DNA of 52,462 nucleotides from Gammaproteobacteria bacterium (GTDB lineage Bacteria; Pseudomonadota; Gammaproteobacteria; GCA-001735895): the NCBI GenBank assembly GCA_024225395.1, contig JAAEMR010000066.1, forward strand, positions 1-52,462. Direction: 5' to 3'. A program made the translations under genes and the position numbers. Below the pieces are notes generated by a model. It was not told the DNA's origin. It made no database searches and saw nothing but the letters and a program-made list of their open reading frames with translations. Of this stretch, positions 28,802-37,429 are shown piece after piece. Position 1 is the first letter of the stretch; each line of letters begins with the position of its first letter.

Positions 28802-29725
28802 ATGGGTAGAAGAGCAAAAAGTCCGAAAGGGTTTAAGGATGTACACGGAATTCTTCTGCTAAACAAACCTTCTGGTATTAGTTCTAATAAAGCCTTACAG
28901 GCAGCTCGCAATATTTTCAGAGCCAATAAAGCGGGTCACACCGGCAGCCTTGATCCATTAGCCACCGGTATGTTGCCGATCTGTTTTGGTGAGGCGACAA
29001 AATACTCCGGTTATTTGCTGGATTCCTCTAAATCGTATCATGCCAGCTGCAAACTCGGTGTGACCACCACTACAGGTGATGCAGAAGGCGATATCGTCAA
29101 TGAAAAGCCGGTCGATGTTTCAGCTGACTTACTGGATCAGGTGATATCCCGGTTTATAGGAAAGATTGAACAGACTCCGCCCATGTATTCTGCTGTAAAG
29201 CATAAGGGTGAGAGACTCTACAATCTGGCCAGACAGGGAATTGAGGTAGAACGCAAGAGTCGGCAAATAGAAATATTCAGCCTTGAGGTGCTATCATTTG
29301 AGAATGATTCCCTGGAGTTGAATATTCATTGTTCAAAAGGCACTTATATTCGCACTCTGGCGGAAGATATCGGTCATGATCTTGGCTGCGGCGCGTATCT
29401 GACAGCACTTGATCGAATTGCTGTCCAGCCTTTCTGGGATGCTCGAACCTTTACTCTGGATGAGTTACGTGAGATCAGTGATGACGAAGATCAGCAGCTG
29501 AATGACTGCCTGTTACCCATTGAGTCAGCATTAACAGACTGGCCTGATGTTAAATTAACCACTGATATGAGTTTTTATATTCTCCAGGGGCAAGCTGTTC
29601 AGGTACCCAATTCCCCCACCCATGGTTTAGTCCGGTTAATTGATGAAGCAAAGGGTTTTATCGGATTGGGTAAGATTCAATCGGATGGCCGGATAGCACC
29701 TAAACGAATGATGCGTGAAGTTTAG
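28802..29725 (+). CDS. truB: tRNA pseudouridine(55) synthase
   Basis: Makes pseudouridine 55 in the T loop of tRNAs; 307 residues. The catalytic Asp51 lies in G-H-T-G-S-L-D-P-L-A-T-G-M-L-P. K-P-S-G-I-S-S-N near the N-terminus, T-P-P-M-Y-S-A-V-K-H-K-G-E-R-L-Y in the thumb region and C-S-K-G-T-Y-I-R-T-L further on are also family signatures. A PUA-like C-terminal region follows. Starts 11 bases after rbfA. Confidence 0.97.
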   Translation: MGRRAKSPKGFKDVHGILLLNKPSGISSNKALQAARNIFRANKAGHTGSLDPLATGMLPICFGEATKYSGYLLDSSKSYHASCKLGVTTTTGDAEGDIVNEKPVDVSADLLDQVISRFIGKIEQTPPMYSAVKHKGERLYNLARQGIEVERKSRQIEIFSLEVLSFENDSLELNIHCSKGTYIRTLAEDIGHDLGCGAYLTALDRIAVQPFWDARTFTLDELREISDDEDQQLNDCLLPIESALTDWPDVKLTTDMSFYILQGQAVQVPNSPTHGLVRLIDEAKGFIGLGKIQSDGRIAPKRMMREV

Positions 29726-29851
29726 CGTTTACAGCCTGATTTCAAGTCCTGTTGATTGACTTAAAAGCCATTAATTTCGGGGTTTTCCGGCAGTTTTCAG
29801 ATGAACTTTTGAAATCAGCAAAAACTTCATCTATTAAGCGATTGAAATAGC

Positions 29852-29880
29852 TTGTTACTCGTCCCCCACATAGGTAGAAT
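29852..29880 (+). promoter_or_regulatory. Candidate sigma-70 promoter for rpsO-pnp
   Basis: TTGTTA at 29852-29857 and TAGAAT at 29875-29880 stand 17 bases apart. Start of transcription would be near 29887, leaving a leader of about 30 bases before the rpsO ATG. E. coli also has a promoter between truB and rpsO. So short a leader leaves little room for the pseudoknot that represses rpsO there. Confidence 0.55.
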
Positions 29881-29915
29881 ACCCCCCTTTTTCGGGTCCT
29901 TAGAGATTTTTTACT

Positions 29916-30185
29916 ATGTCAATGTCTGCTGAACAGAAAAGTTCAATCATTACAGAACACGCTCGCGGCGAAGGTGATACCGGTTCACCAGAAGTGCAGG
30001 TTGCATTATTATCACACCAAATCAGTCATCTGACTGAACATTTCAAACATCACATTCATGATCACCACTCACGTCGTGGTCTGATTCGTATGGTTAACCA
30101 GCGTCGTAAACTGCTGGATTACCTTAAAACAAAGAACCAGGATCGTTACAAAGATCTTATTGGTAAATTAGGCTTGCGTCGCTAA
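29916..30185 (+). CDS. rpsO: 30S ribosomal protein S15
   Basis: Primary 16S rRNA binding protein of the small-subunit platform, 89 residues, the universal length. Signatures: [14 protein letters not shown] near residue 20, [23 protein letters not shown] in the rRNA-contacting helices, and a C-terminal L-G-L-R-R. The codons are frequent ones, as in highly expressed genes. pnp follows 11 bases later. Confidence 0.98.
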   Translation: MSMSAEQKSSIITEHARGEGDTGSPEVQVALLSHQISHLTEHFKHHIHDHHSRRGLIRMVNQRRKLLDYLKTKNQDRYKDLIGKLGLRR

Positions 30186-30196
30186 GAGGGATTATT

Positions 30197-32299
30197 GTGA
30201 ATCCAATTAAGAAGAGTTTTCAGTTTGGTGACCGTACAGTCACGTTAGAGACCGGTGAAATCGGTCGTCAGGCAAGTACGGTATTTGTAAACATGGATGA
30301 TACCGTCGTGATGGTAACAGCCGTTGGTATGAAGAAGGCTGTTCCTGGTCGTGATTTCTTCCCGATGACAGTCGACTATCAGGAAAAAACTTATGCAGCA
30401 GGTAAGATTCCTGGTGGTTTCTTCAAGCGTGAAGGTCGTCCGAGTGAAAAAGAGACTTTGACCTGTCGTTTAATCGATAGACCATTACGTCCTCTGTTTC
30501 CTAAAGGATTCCAAAACGAAGTTCAGATCGTTGCTACCGTTGTTTCAATGAACAGCGAAGTCGATCCTGATATCGCAGCACTGATTGGTGCTTCCGCCGC
30601 AGTAACTATTTCTGGTATGCCTTTTGCGGGCCCGATCGGGGCAGCCAGAGTTGGTTACATAAACGGTGAATACGTTCTTAACCCAGGTTATAGCGAGCTT
30701 GTTGACTCTGATCTTGATCTTGTCGTTGCTGGTACTGAAAACGCAGTATTAATGGTTGAATCTGAAGCTAACATGTTGTCAGAAGAAGTCATGCTGGGTT
30801 CAGTTGTCTACGGACATGAGCAATTACAGGTCGTTATTAACGCAATCAAAGAATTTTCTGCAGAAGTTGGAAACGAAGCCTGGGAGTGGAATGCTCCTGA
30901 GACTGATGAAGATTTAGCCGCTAAAGTTTCTGCTGAATGTGCAGGTGCTGTTGGTGAAGCTTATACCATTGCAAACAAGCTGGATCGTCAGGATAGGTTA
31001 TCCGCTATTCGCTCGGCGACAGTTGAGGCACTTTGTACTGATGACGACGATGCTCCTGGTGAAGGTGATGTTCGTGCTGCAATGTCTAAAGTTGAAAAGA
31101 AAACTGTACGTGGTCGCGTAATCGCTGGTGAAAATCGTATCGATGGTCGTGACACCAGAACGGTTCGTCCTATTTCAGTTCGTACAGGTGTTTTACCTCG
31201 TACTCATGGTTCTGTTGTTTTCACTCGTGGTGAAACTCAGGCGTTAGTTGTGACTACATTAGGCACAGGCCGCGATGCACAAATTATCGATGCAATCGAA
31301 GGTGAGCGTAAAGATCATTTCATGCTGCATTACAACTTCCCGCCATCATGTGTGGGTGAAGTAGGTCGTGTTGGAACACCCAAGCGTCGCGAAATCGGTC
31401 ATGGCCGTTTAGCAAAGCGTGGTGTGATGGCTATCATGCCTAACCAGGATGAATTCCCTTATGTTATTCGTGTAGTTTCTGAAATCACGGAATCAAACGG
31501 TTCTTCTTCTATGGCTTCTGTTTGTGGAACCAGTCTGTCGCTGATGGATGCGGGTGTTCCAATCAAAGCACCTGTTGCTGGTATTGCGATGGGTCTGATT
31601 AAAGAAGGCGATGATTTTGCAGTTCTTTCCGATATTCTGGGTGATGAAGATCATCTGGGCGATATGGATTTCAAGGTAGCTGGTACAACAGATGGTGTTA
31701 CTGCGCTGCAAATGGATATCAAGATTGACGGTATCACGACTGAAATCATGTCACAGGCTCTGGATCAGGCTAAAGAAGGTCGTCTGTTTATTCTTGGCGA
31801 AATGGCCAAGACACTTGATACACACCGCGAAGTGATGTCTGAATTTGCTCCTCGCATGGTCACTTTCAAAATCAACCCTGAAAAGATTCGTGACGTTATC
31901 GGTAAAGGTGGAGCTACTATCCGTGGCATAACTGAAGAAACCGGTGCCACTATCGAAGTTGATGATGATGGAACGGTTAAGATTTCTTCTGTTGATAAAA
32001 CTGCCAGTGATGAAGCACGACGTCGTGTCGAGCTGGTGACTGCTGAAGTTGAAGTAGGCACTATCTACGAAGGTAAAGTTGCCAAGATCATGGATTTTGG
32101 TGCTTTCGTGAATATCCTTCCTGGTAAAGATGGTCTGGTTCATATCTCTCAGATATCTAACGAGCGTGTTGAAAACGTCAGTGATAAATTATCTGAAGGT
32201 GACAAGATCAAGGTTAAAGTACTGGAAGTGGATCGTCAGGGACGTATTCGCCTGAGTATGAAAGCTGTCAACGAAGGTGGTGCAACTGAGGCGGAATAA
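30197..32299 (+). CDS. pnp: Polyribonucleotide nucleotidyltransferase (PNPase)
   Basis: Phosphorolytic 3'-5' exoribonuclease of the degradosome, 700 residues. Two RNase PH-like domains surround an alpha-helical linker: the first includes [12 protein letters not shown], and the second [12 protein letters not shown] and the metal-binding [10 protein letters not shown]. The KH domain has [10 protein letters not shown], and the S1 domain [12 protein letters not shown] closes the protein. The start is GTG at 30197 with GAGGGA upstream. Order rpsO-pnp is conserved in bacteria. Confidence 0.98.
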   Translation: MNPIKKSFQFGDRTVTLETGEIGRQASTVFVNMDDTVVMVTAVGMKKAVPGRDFFPMTVDYQEKTYAAGKIPGGFFKREGRPSEKETLTCRLIDRPLRPLFPKGFQNEVQIVATVVSMNSEVDPDIAALIGASAAVTISGMPFAGPIGAARVGYINGEYVLNPGYSELVDSDLDLVVAGTENAVLMVESEANMLSEEVMLGSVVYGHEQLQVVINAIKEFSAEVGNEAWEWNAPETDEDLAAKVSAECAGAVGEAYTIANKLDRQDRLSAIRSATVEALCTDDDDAPGEGDVRAAMSKVEKKTVRGRVIAGENRIDGRDTRTVRPISVRTGVLPRTHGSVVFTRGETQALVVTTLGTGRDAQIIDAIEGERKDHFMLHYNFPPSCVGEVGRVGTPKRREIGHGRLAKRGVMAIMPNQDEFPYVIRVVSEITESNGSSSMASVCGTSLSLMDAGVPIKAPVAGIAMGLIKEGDDFAVLSDILGDEDHLGDMDFKVAGTTDGVTALQMDIKIDGITTEIMSQALDQAKEGRLFILGEMAKTLDTHREVMSEFAPRMVTFKINPEKIRDVIGKGGATIRGITEETGATIEVDDDGTVKISSVDKTASDEARRRVELVTAEVEVGTIYEGKVAKIMDFGAFVNILPGKDGLVHISQISNERVENVSDKLSEGDKIKVKVLEVDRQGRIRLSMKAVNEGGATEAE

Positions 32300-32316
32300 A
32301 GCTCAGTTAAAGCATT

Positions 32317-32346
32317 AAAAAAGGAGCCACTGGCTCCTTTTTTTTT
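32317..32346 (+). terminator. Rho-independent terminator after pnp
   Basis: AAGGAGCC and GGCTCCTT form a perfect stem around ACT, followed by an uninterrupted T tract to 32346. It ends the rimP-to-pnp transcript. Confidence 0.92.
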
Positions 32347-32384
32347 GGCTGTGATTGAAAAATATATTGCAGAGCGATCTGGCT

Positions 32385-32415
32385 CAGTCATATATTGAGT
32401 TTACAATATAGACTG
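32385..32415. repeat. Inverted repeat upstream of the cytochrome gene
   Basis: CAGTC-A-TATATTG and CAATATA-G-ACTG are complementary except for a one-base insertion, with AGTTTA between. The site lies about 120 bases before the cytochrome c5 ATG and could be an operator or a hairpin in a leader. A second weak hairpin, GGCACC/GGTGTC, lies at 32465-32482. Confidence 0.35.
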
Positions 32416-32532
32416 ATGAGTTAACTATTGTTACTCTGCCGTTTAAAAAAATGATTAAATTTTTAGGCACCGAGAGGGGTGTCTTCAAAATTTTTCCATG
32501 TGATATTTATATTGAATAAGTTGGAGACTTAA

Positions 32533-33009
32533 ATGAGTGAAATTAAAAACAATGACTGGGGCTCAAACCTGGTAATCGCAGTCAGTATTTTAGCAACCTC
32601 GATCCTGATTTACCTGGCAATTCTGGGCAATACTCCTGTTGCCTATACTGGTGCAGTCAATTCTGCGAATGAAACCCTGGCAGACCGAATTCGTCCCGTT
32701 GTAACGCTTGATGATATTCTCAATGCAGATGAAACAGTCGTTCAGGCTGAAACTACTGAAGTTGCCACCAAAACACCTGCAGACCTTTATCAGGCTGCCT
32801 GTATGGCATGTCATACGACCGGTGTAGCGAACGCTCCCAAGTTAGGTGATAACGCTGTCTGGGCAACACGTGCTGGTTTAGGTCTGGAAGGTTTATTGCA
32901 GTCTGCTATCAAGGGTAAAGGAGCGATGCCGCCAAAGGGGGCATCCACTTATTCTGATGAAGAATTACGCAGTGTTATCGAATATATGCTTACCGAAGCA
33001 AATTTGTAG
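32533..33009 (+). CDS. Membrane-anchored cytochrome c5-type protein
   Basis: Single-heme c-type cytochrome of 158 residues. Residues 12-32 form an uncleaved N-terminal membrane anchor. A linker rich in Thr, Glu and Ala (about 45-82) leads to a cytochrome domain of about 75 residues. The heme site is C-M-A-C-H at 90-94, and the distal ligand is probably Met132 in G-A-M-P-P-K-G. The A-M-P-P-K-G ending and the short domain fit the cytochrome c5/c555 group. It faces the periplasm and would carry electrons to an oxidase; its heme would be attached by the Ccm system encoded 4 kb downstream. Ribosome site TTGGAG is near the start. Confidence 0.9.
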   Translation: MSEIKNNDWGSNLVIAVSILATSILIYLAILGNTPVAYTGAVNSANETLADRIRPVVTLDDILNADETVVQAETTEVATKTPADLYQAACMACHTTGVANAPKLGDNAVWATRAGLGLEGLLQSAIKGKGAMPPKGASTYSDEELRSVIEYMLTEANL

Positions 33010-33141
33010 ACTGATAATTAACTTCTACTGCTGATTTGTTTTGCAGTTGACCAGCCAATATGCCGTTATGTTTTACTGTACCTGGTATTGCCGGTCACAA
33101 AATCCCTGCTGTTAGAGGCCAAATCTATTCAGGTTGTTATA

Positions 33142-33540
33142 ATGCAAAATGTAAACTCAACCTTTATTCTGGCAATGTTGTTATCGGGTTGTGCTACAGA
33201 CCCGTATTCTATTATTGAAGGCGGTCGCAGCAGCATGACAGATCGAAATAGCTTTGATGTTATTATTTCAGGAGTTGACGGGAAAAAATATTTTAAAAAT
33301 GAAAAAACTAAATATGTAGATCCAGGCCCTCACCGCGTTGAGCTGACGTCAACAAAGCTTGATAGGGGAGGGGATGTCACTTATAAGTCATGGTATTTTA
33401 AGGCTGAGCCCTGCAAAAGGTATGTCGTTGCGGCGAAACACTCAAAAACTCAACCGTTTAGTAATGAACACTGGGAAGTCGACCTGCTAAGAGTTGAGCC
33501 TGTCCCTTCCTGTGAGCACCTGTTAGAAAATAAAAAGTGA
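33142..33540 (+). CDS. Small putative lipoprotein of unknown function
   Basis: About 132 residues from the ATG at 33142. The N-terminus M-Q-N-V-N-S-T-F-I-L-A-M-L-L-S-G-C-A ends in a lipobox (L-S-G-C), so the mature protein would begin with lipidated Cys followed by A-T-D. The n-region lacks Lys or Arg, which is unusual. A frame open further upstream (TTG at 33088) gives no better leader. The mature part has a P-G-P-H-R-V-E-L-T-S motif like periplasmic beta-sandwich domains, and two Cys, in E-P-C-K-R-Y and P-S-C-E-H, that may pair. Function not recognised. Confidence 0.65.
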   Translation: MQNVNSTFILAMLLSGCATDPYSIIEGGRSSMTDRNSFDVIISGVDGKKYFKNEKTKYVDPGPHRVELTSTKLDRGGDVTYKSWYFKAEPCKRYVVAAKHSKTQPFSNEHWEVDLLRVEPVPSCEHLLENKK

Positions 33541-33656
33541 ATTCAGCTGGGGGGTATTAACGCTCTATTTTTGTATTCAATGTTTGTTAGTTAAATACTG
33601 CATTTAAGTGGATTCCCAATTGTCCGCCACATTATAAGCGGATTTATGTTGTTTTG

Positions 33657-34595
33657 TTAAACACTGGACTGCCCTAAGGCTCCCAGTAGTCCAGCGCCAC
33701 GTGATTTTGGAACATCGGTGATGTGTCTTATCTCTCGACTTCTTTTAATCAGGTCATGAATCAGCGGCATGAGTATCACTTCGATGGTTCCAATCATCAT
33801 TCCTCCAGGCACCACCAGCGTGTTGCTTCTGCTCAAAAATGAGCCCGGTAACATCTCAAGCAATTCATTGATATTCGGCATTTTTACATTCTGAAAATGA
33901 ATCACGAGAAAACACTCATCCTTGTCTGGTTCCTGTTCCACGGCAAAAGGGTCAGAGGTATCGACCGTCGCCACCATTTGTATATTGATGTGAGTGCGTG
34001 AAAACTGAGGTGTGATATGGCAAACATAATCAGACATGCGGCGCAGAATAGCTTCGCGTACTGCTGTGCGAGAATAACCTCGTAATGATGTGTCACGTTT
34101 GATTTTACGAATCCATTCCAGGTTTACATTCGGCACCATGCCGATGAGTAAATCCGGGTAGCTGGAAATGTCGATATCGCCGTCAATTGCCGCGCCATGT
34201 AGTCCACGGTAGAGTAATAAATCCGTATCACTGTCAAGTTCTTCCCAGGGGGTTAAAGTTCCTGGTTTCTGGCCCCACTCGTCCGCGATTACTTCTGAAT
34301 GAAGGTAATATCGATACATACCTGTACCAGTTGCCGCATATTGATAAAAGAGGCTTTCGAGTTTATCCAGATGATTTGCAGCGGGGGAGAAATGCGTTAA
34401 ATCCCAGCCTTCTTTTTCGGCTTTATCTTCCTGCTCTTTCATTTCCTTTCGCTCATAACGGTGAAAAGCACTGCCTTGAATATAGGCGGCTTTTACTCGT
34501 TCACGAAAGAAAATGTGCTCAAAAGCTTTGGTGATTGATGAACTACCAGATCCAGATGCTCCGGTTATGGCAACTATAGGAAATTTTTCAGACAT
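33657..34595 (-). CDS. Phosphoribulokinase-family protein with altered active site
   Basis: 312 residues, clearly homologous along its length to the proteobacterial (class I) phosphoribulokinase/PrkB family, which phosphorylates ribulose 5-phosphate. Conserved features: P-loop T-G-A-S-G-S-G-S-S at 11-19, F-H-R-Y at 44-47 with Arg49, N-L-E-W-I-R-K-I-K-R-D at 158-168 (equivalents of Lys165 and Asp169), I-T-P-Q-F-S-R-T-H-I-N and V-V-P-G-G. Two acidic positions differ. Residue 42, the catalytic Asp of the Rhodobacter enzyme (usual motif E-G-D-S-F-H-R-Y), is Ser in I-Q-G-S-A-F-H-R-Y. The Glu of F-Y-E-G-L-H-G is Arg130 in L-Y-R-G-L-H-G. I checked both codons on the - strand (AGT and CGT). The C-terminus is about 20 residues longer than usual. 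It may be inactive or have another substrate. No other Calvin-cycle gene is nearby. Confidence 0.85.
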   Translation of the reverse strand: MSEKFPIVAITGASGSGSSSITKAFEHIFFRERVKAAYIQGSAFHRYERKEMKEQEDKAEKEGWDLTHFSPAANHLDKLESLFYQYAATGTGMYRYYLHSEVIADEWGQKPGTLTPWEELDSDTDLLLYRGLHGAAIDGDIDISSYPDLLIGMVPNVNLEWIRKIKRDTSLRGYSRTAVREAILRRMSDYVCHITPQFSRTHINIQMVATVDTSDPFAVEQEPDKDECFLVIHFQNVKMPNINELLEMLPGSFLSRSNTLVVPGGMMIGTIEVILMPLIHDLIKRSREIRHITDVPKSRGAGLLGALGQSSV

Positions 34596-35008
34596 AAGTT
34601 ACTACTCTCTGTGATTTATCCAATGATATGAAGTCTTTAAGAATAAATACCATTAAAAGTGCAGGGTTAATGTGGTGAAGTGGTTAAGTAACTGGTCAAG
34701 ATTTGAGTAACAGGGTCAATCATGATTGCCGCAAAGCTATTTATTATGATAGCGTACGATTCCCGAATTCTGTTGCTTGCCTGTGACAGGCCTGTCAATA
34801 TTCGAGAAAAGTTAAGAATGGCATGGAAAGTGTGTTAAGCATTGCATCGACCTTTTGAATCTTTGCCTGCTGCTATGCCTGTCTTTTTTGTGGCCGATGC
34901 TTTGACCATAGCAGCTTTAGTCGCTGCACCGTGTATAGTGCTGTGGTTACCCGGGTTAATGGGTTTTTCATGATGGAAAGTTGGCAGTGAAGAGTATGTG
35001 AGAAGAAG
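34596..35008. other. Divergent intergenic region between the kinase homologue and alaX
   Basis: 413 bases that must hold the promoters of two divergent genes. A 14-bp perfect palindrome with core GACAGGCCTGTC lies at 34784-34797 and could be an operator. A 32-codon + strand frame at 34875-34973 encodes a very hydrophobic peptide but lacks a ribosome site. I found no convincing sigma-70 pair. Confidence 0.4.
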
Positions 35009-35710
35009 ATGACAGATGAATTATTTAGAAAAGATGGTTATTTAAAGAATTGTGATAGCCTGGTGATTGCCGTCGATGGTGTTTCTGTTGTGCTGGATCG
35101 AACCGTGTTTTATCCAACCGGTGGTGGTCAACCGGGTGACACGGGTGTGATGGAATATGCCGATGGAACGGCAGTTCATATTATCGATACAGTTAAAACT
35201 GAATCAGGCATAGCACATGTACTGGAAGAGGGCGTTAGCCCGCCTGCTATCGGTGATACGGTAACGGTTGAAATAGACTGGTTACGCCGACATAAATTGA
35301 TGCGCATGCATTCCTGCATGCATTTACTTTGTTCTATAGTGCCTTTCGGGGTCACGGGTGGTTCGATTCGGGAAGACAGTGCAAGACTTGATTTTGATGC
35401 TCAGGATCCGATGGATAAAGAAGCTATTAATACCGAGTTGAATCGCCGTATAGAAGAAGATTACCCGATGACGATGCGCTGGATTACAGAAGAAGAACTG
35501 GATGCTCAGCCAGATTTAGTACGCACTATGTCAGTCCAGCCTCCGAGAGGTACGGGTTCGATTCGGCTGGTGAACTTTGAAGGTGTTGACCTGCAGCCCT
35601 GTGGTGGAACTCATGTGAAGTCCACAGCTGAAATTGGTGCAGTCAGAATTCGAAAGATAGAAAAAAAAGGTAAGCACAACAGGCGTGTTAATATAGTTTT
35701 TGATGAATAG
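35009..35710 (+). CDS. AlaX-type alanyl-tRNA editing protein
   Basis: Free-standing editing domain related to that of alanyl-tRNA synthetase, 233 residues. It hydrolyses Ser or Gly wrongly attached to tRNA-Ala. Zinc-binding residues are visible: His101 and His105 in M-H-S-C-M-H-L-L, and Cys198 and His202 in C-G-G-T-H. The N-terminal F-Y-P-T-G-G-G-Q-P-G-D-T-G is the family hallmark. Ribosome site GAGAAG precedes the ATG. The gene converges on the hydrolase gene, with a 20-bp palindrome across the junction. Confidence 0.93.
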   Translation: MTDELFRKDGYLKNCDSLVIAVDGVSVVLDRTVFYPTGGGQPGDTGVMEYADGTAVHIIDTVKTESGIAHVLEEGVSPPAIGDTVTVEIDWLRRHKLMRMHSCMHLLCSIVPFGVTGGSIREDSARLDFDAQDPMDKEAINTELNRRIEEDYPMTMRWITEEELDAQPDLVRTMSVQPPRGTGSIRLVNFEGVDLQPCGGTHVKSTAEIGAVRIRKIEKKGKHNRRVNIVFDE

Positions 35711-35720
35711 TTGATTGCAG

Positions 35721-35740
35721 CTTTAACTGCGCAGTTAAAG
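35721..35740. terminator. 20-bp perfect palindrome at convergent gene ends
   Basis: CTTTAACTGC is followed directly by its reverse complement GCAGTTAAAG. As RNA it folds as an 8-bp stem with loop GCGC. It lies 10 bases after the alaX stop and overlaps the stop codon of the opposing hydrolase gene. There is no T tract on either strand, so terminator function is uncertain. Confidence 0.4.
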
Positions 35741-36685
35741 GTGGATCTGGATAAAGTCCAGAATTCTCTTCTCCAGCCAGAATTCGGGCTTCATCAACTT
35801 GCCACTGATAAAACCTACATGCCCCCCGTTATCCGATAATTCCAGCGTAACCTTTGCAGAAATTTCATTTTCGTCAGGTATAACAGCTTCAGTCATAAAT
35901 GGATCATCCTTACTGTGAATCATTAATGTGGGTTTTTTGATGCCGTTAAGAAATTGTCGGGAACTGCAACACTGATAATAGTGTTGAGCATCGTCAAAGC
36001 CATGTGAAGGGGCCGTGTAGGAATTATCAAACTCCACAAAGGTTTTCAGGGATTCAGGTTTATCAGGCATCCCGGCCGCACTGAGTAAGTCCTGCTTTTG
36101 CTGAACTTTTTTGATCAGCCGCCTCATTAAGCCATATTGGTAAATTCTGGAAAATCCCCGGTTCATTCGTTCAGCACAAATACTCAGAACCAACGGTACC
36201 GAAATAGCGGTTGCACAGATGATAGCGTCATCAGTTTGTTGTTCTCCCATGTATTTGAGCGTTATATTTCCGCCCAGTGAATACCCCACCAGTGCTATCT
36301 TTTCGCTGCCACTTTTTTTCAGGTGGTTGATGACAGATTTTAAATCTTCGGTTTCACCAGAGTGATAACTTCTGATTTTATTATTGGGTTTTCCGTTGCA
36401 ACCTCGGAAGAACATGAAAACAACCGGGATATTCTGCTTATTTAATGTGTTAATCAAACGTTGAGCATAGGCAGACCGAAGAGAGCCTTCCAGCCCGTGT
36501 AATAGTAGAACGGTATTAGGACCTGTAGCGGTGCCACGGGCAATCTCCAGTGTGTCTCCGTCAGGTAGAGCTACCGTATCATAACTGACCTGTGGGCAGT
36601 GAGGATGAATGAGGTTGGCCAGTAATGTCTGAGCATGAGGGTTTTTCAGGTACCAGATCGGTTTAAATGTACTTTTCTTAATCAT
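35735..36685 (-). CDS. YheT-family alpha/beta hydrolase
   Basis: Alpha/beta-fold hydrolase of 316 residues in the YheT/EMB8 group, whose physiological substrate is not known. Signatures: N-P-H-A-Q-T near the N-terminus, L-L-H-G-L-E-G-S (oxyanion region), R-G-C-N-G-K-P, the nucleophile elbow G-Y-S-L-G-G-N with Ser136, an acid in S-K-D-D-P-F (260/261) and His289 in N-G-G-H-V-G-F. The catalytic triad therefore looks complete. No signal peptide, so cytoplasmic. Divergent from ccmA. Confidence 0.92.
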   Translation of the reverse strand: MIKKSTFKPIWYLKNPHAQTLLANLIHPHCPQVSYDTVALPDGDTLEIARGTATGPNTVLLLHGLEGSLRSAYAQRLINTLNKQNIPVVFMFFRGCNGKPNNKIRSYHSGETEDLKSVINHLKKSGSEKIALVGYSLGGNITLKYMGEQQTDDAIICATAISVPLVLSICAERMNRGFSRIYQYGLMRRLIKKVQQKQDLLSAAGMPDKPESLKTFVEFDNSYTAPSHGFDDAQHYYQCCSSRQFLNGIKKPTLMIHSKDDPFMTEAVIPDENEISAKVTLELSDNGGHVGFISGKLMKPEFWLEKRILDFIQIHL

Positions 36686-36808
36686 GTTGTTTATTTAGGT
36701 TACCCCTGAATAACATTAAATTTTAATTGAGTTAATATGCCGCATTGCACTTCTATCAATTTTTAGATAGCCTTCGTTTTCCTTAAACAATGAGCCGAAT
36801 CATAAAGC

Positions 36809-37429
36809 ATGTCAGTCCTTTTACAAACTAGTGACCTAACCTGTGTTAAAGATGATCGTGTATTGTTTGAAGATTTAAATTTATCGCTTACCGCAGGGCA
36901 GATGCTACTGGTAGAAGGTAAAAATGGCAGTGGTAAAACCAGCCTGTTACGAATTTTAACCGGTCTAAATTTACCTGAAAGTGGTGATGTGTTGTGGCAG
37001 GGTGAACCCATTAGCGAAGTTGGCCCTGAATATTATGAACAGGTGAATTATGTTGGGCATCATGATGGCATAAAACGTGATTTAACCTGTCTGGAAAATC
37101 TACGTCTGGTGCAGGCTATGGGTAAACCGTTACCGATTGACCTGGATGATGCGCTGGATAAAGTTAATTTATATCGATTCGGTGATAACTTTGTTGCCAC
37201 GCTCTCCGCCGGGCAGAAAAGACGCCTTGCAATGGCCAGGCTGGTCGTTACTGAAGCCAGGCTATGGATTATGGATGAGCCATTCACTTCGCTGGATAAA
37301 GCCAGTATGGCGATGTTTCAGCAAATGTTCGAACAGCACCTTAATGATGGAGGGCTGATCGTGATGACATCTCACCATGATATTGAAATGCCAGACTCTG
37401 ATGTAGTGAGGTTAAATCTCTCAGAATGA
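36809..37429 (+). CDS. ccmA: Heme exporter ATP-binding protein CcmA
   Basis: ATPase of the CcmABCD complex that releases heme-loaded CcmE during cytochrome c maturation; 206 residues. Walker A G-K-N-G-S-G-K-T at 37-44, signature L-S-A-G-Q at 132-136, Walker B L-W-I-M-D-E-P at 152-158. The Y-V-G-H-H-D-G-I-K near residue 81 is typical of CcmA. First gene of the ccm cluster. Its stop codon overlaps a 49-codon open frame (see separate entry) instead of abutting ccmB. Confidence 0.96.
   Translation: MSVLLQTSDLTCVKDDRVLFEDLNLSLTAGQMLLVEGKNGSGKTSLLRILTGLNLPESGDVLWQGEPISEVGPEYYEQVNYVGHHDGIKRDLTCLENLRLVQAMGKPLPIDLDDALDKVNLYRFGDNFVATLSAGQKRRLAMARLVVTEARLWIMDEPFTSLDKASMAMFQQMFEQHLNDGGLIVMTSHHDIEMPDSDVVRLNLSE

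Noticed and set aside
29881-29897. Regulatory hairpin in the rpsO leader (ACCC/GGGT)
   Set aside because: The stem has only four pairs, and the predicted transcription start lies within it, so it would not form in the mRNA.
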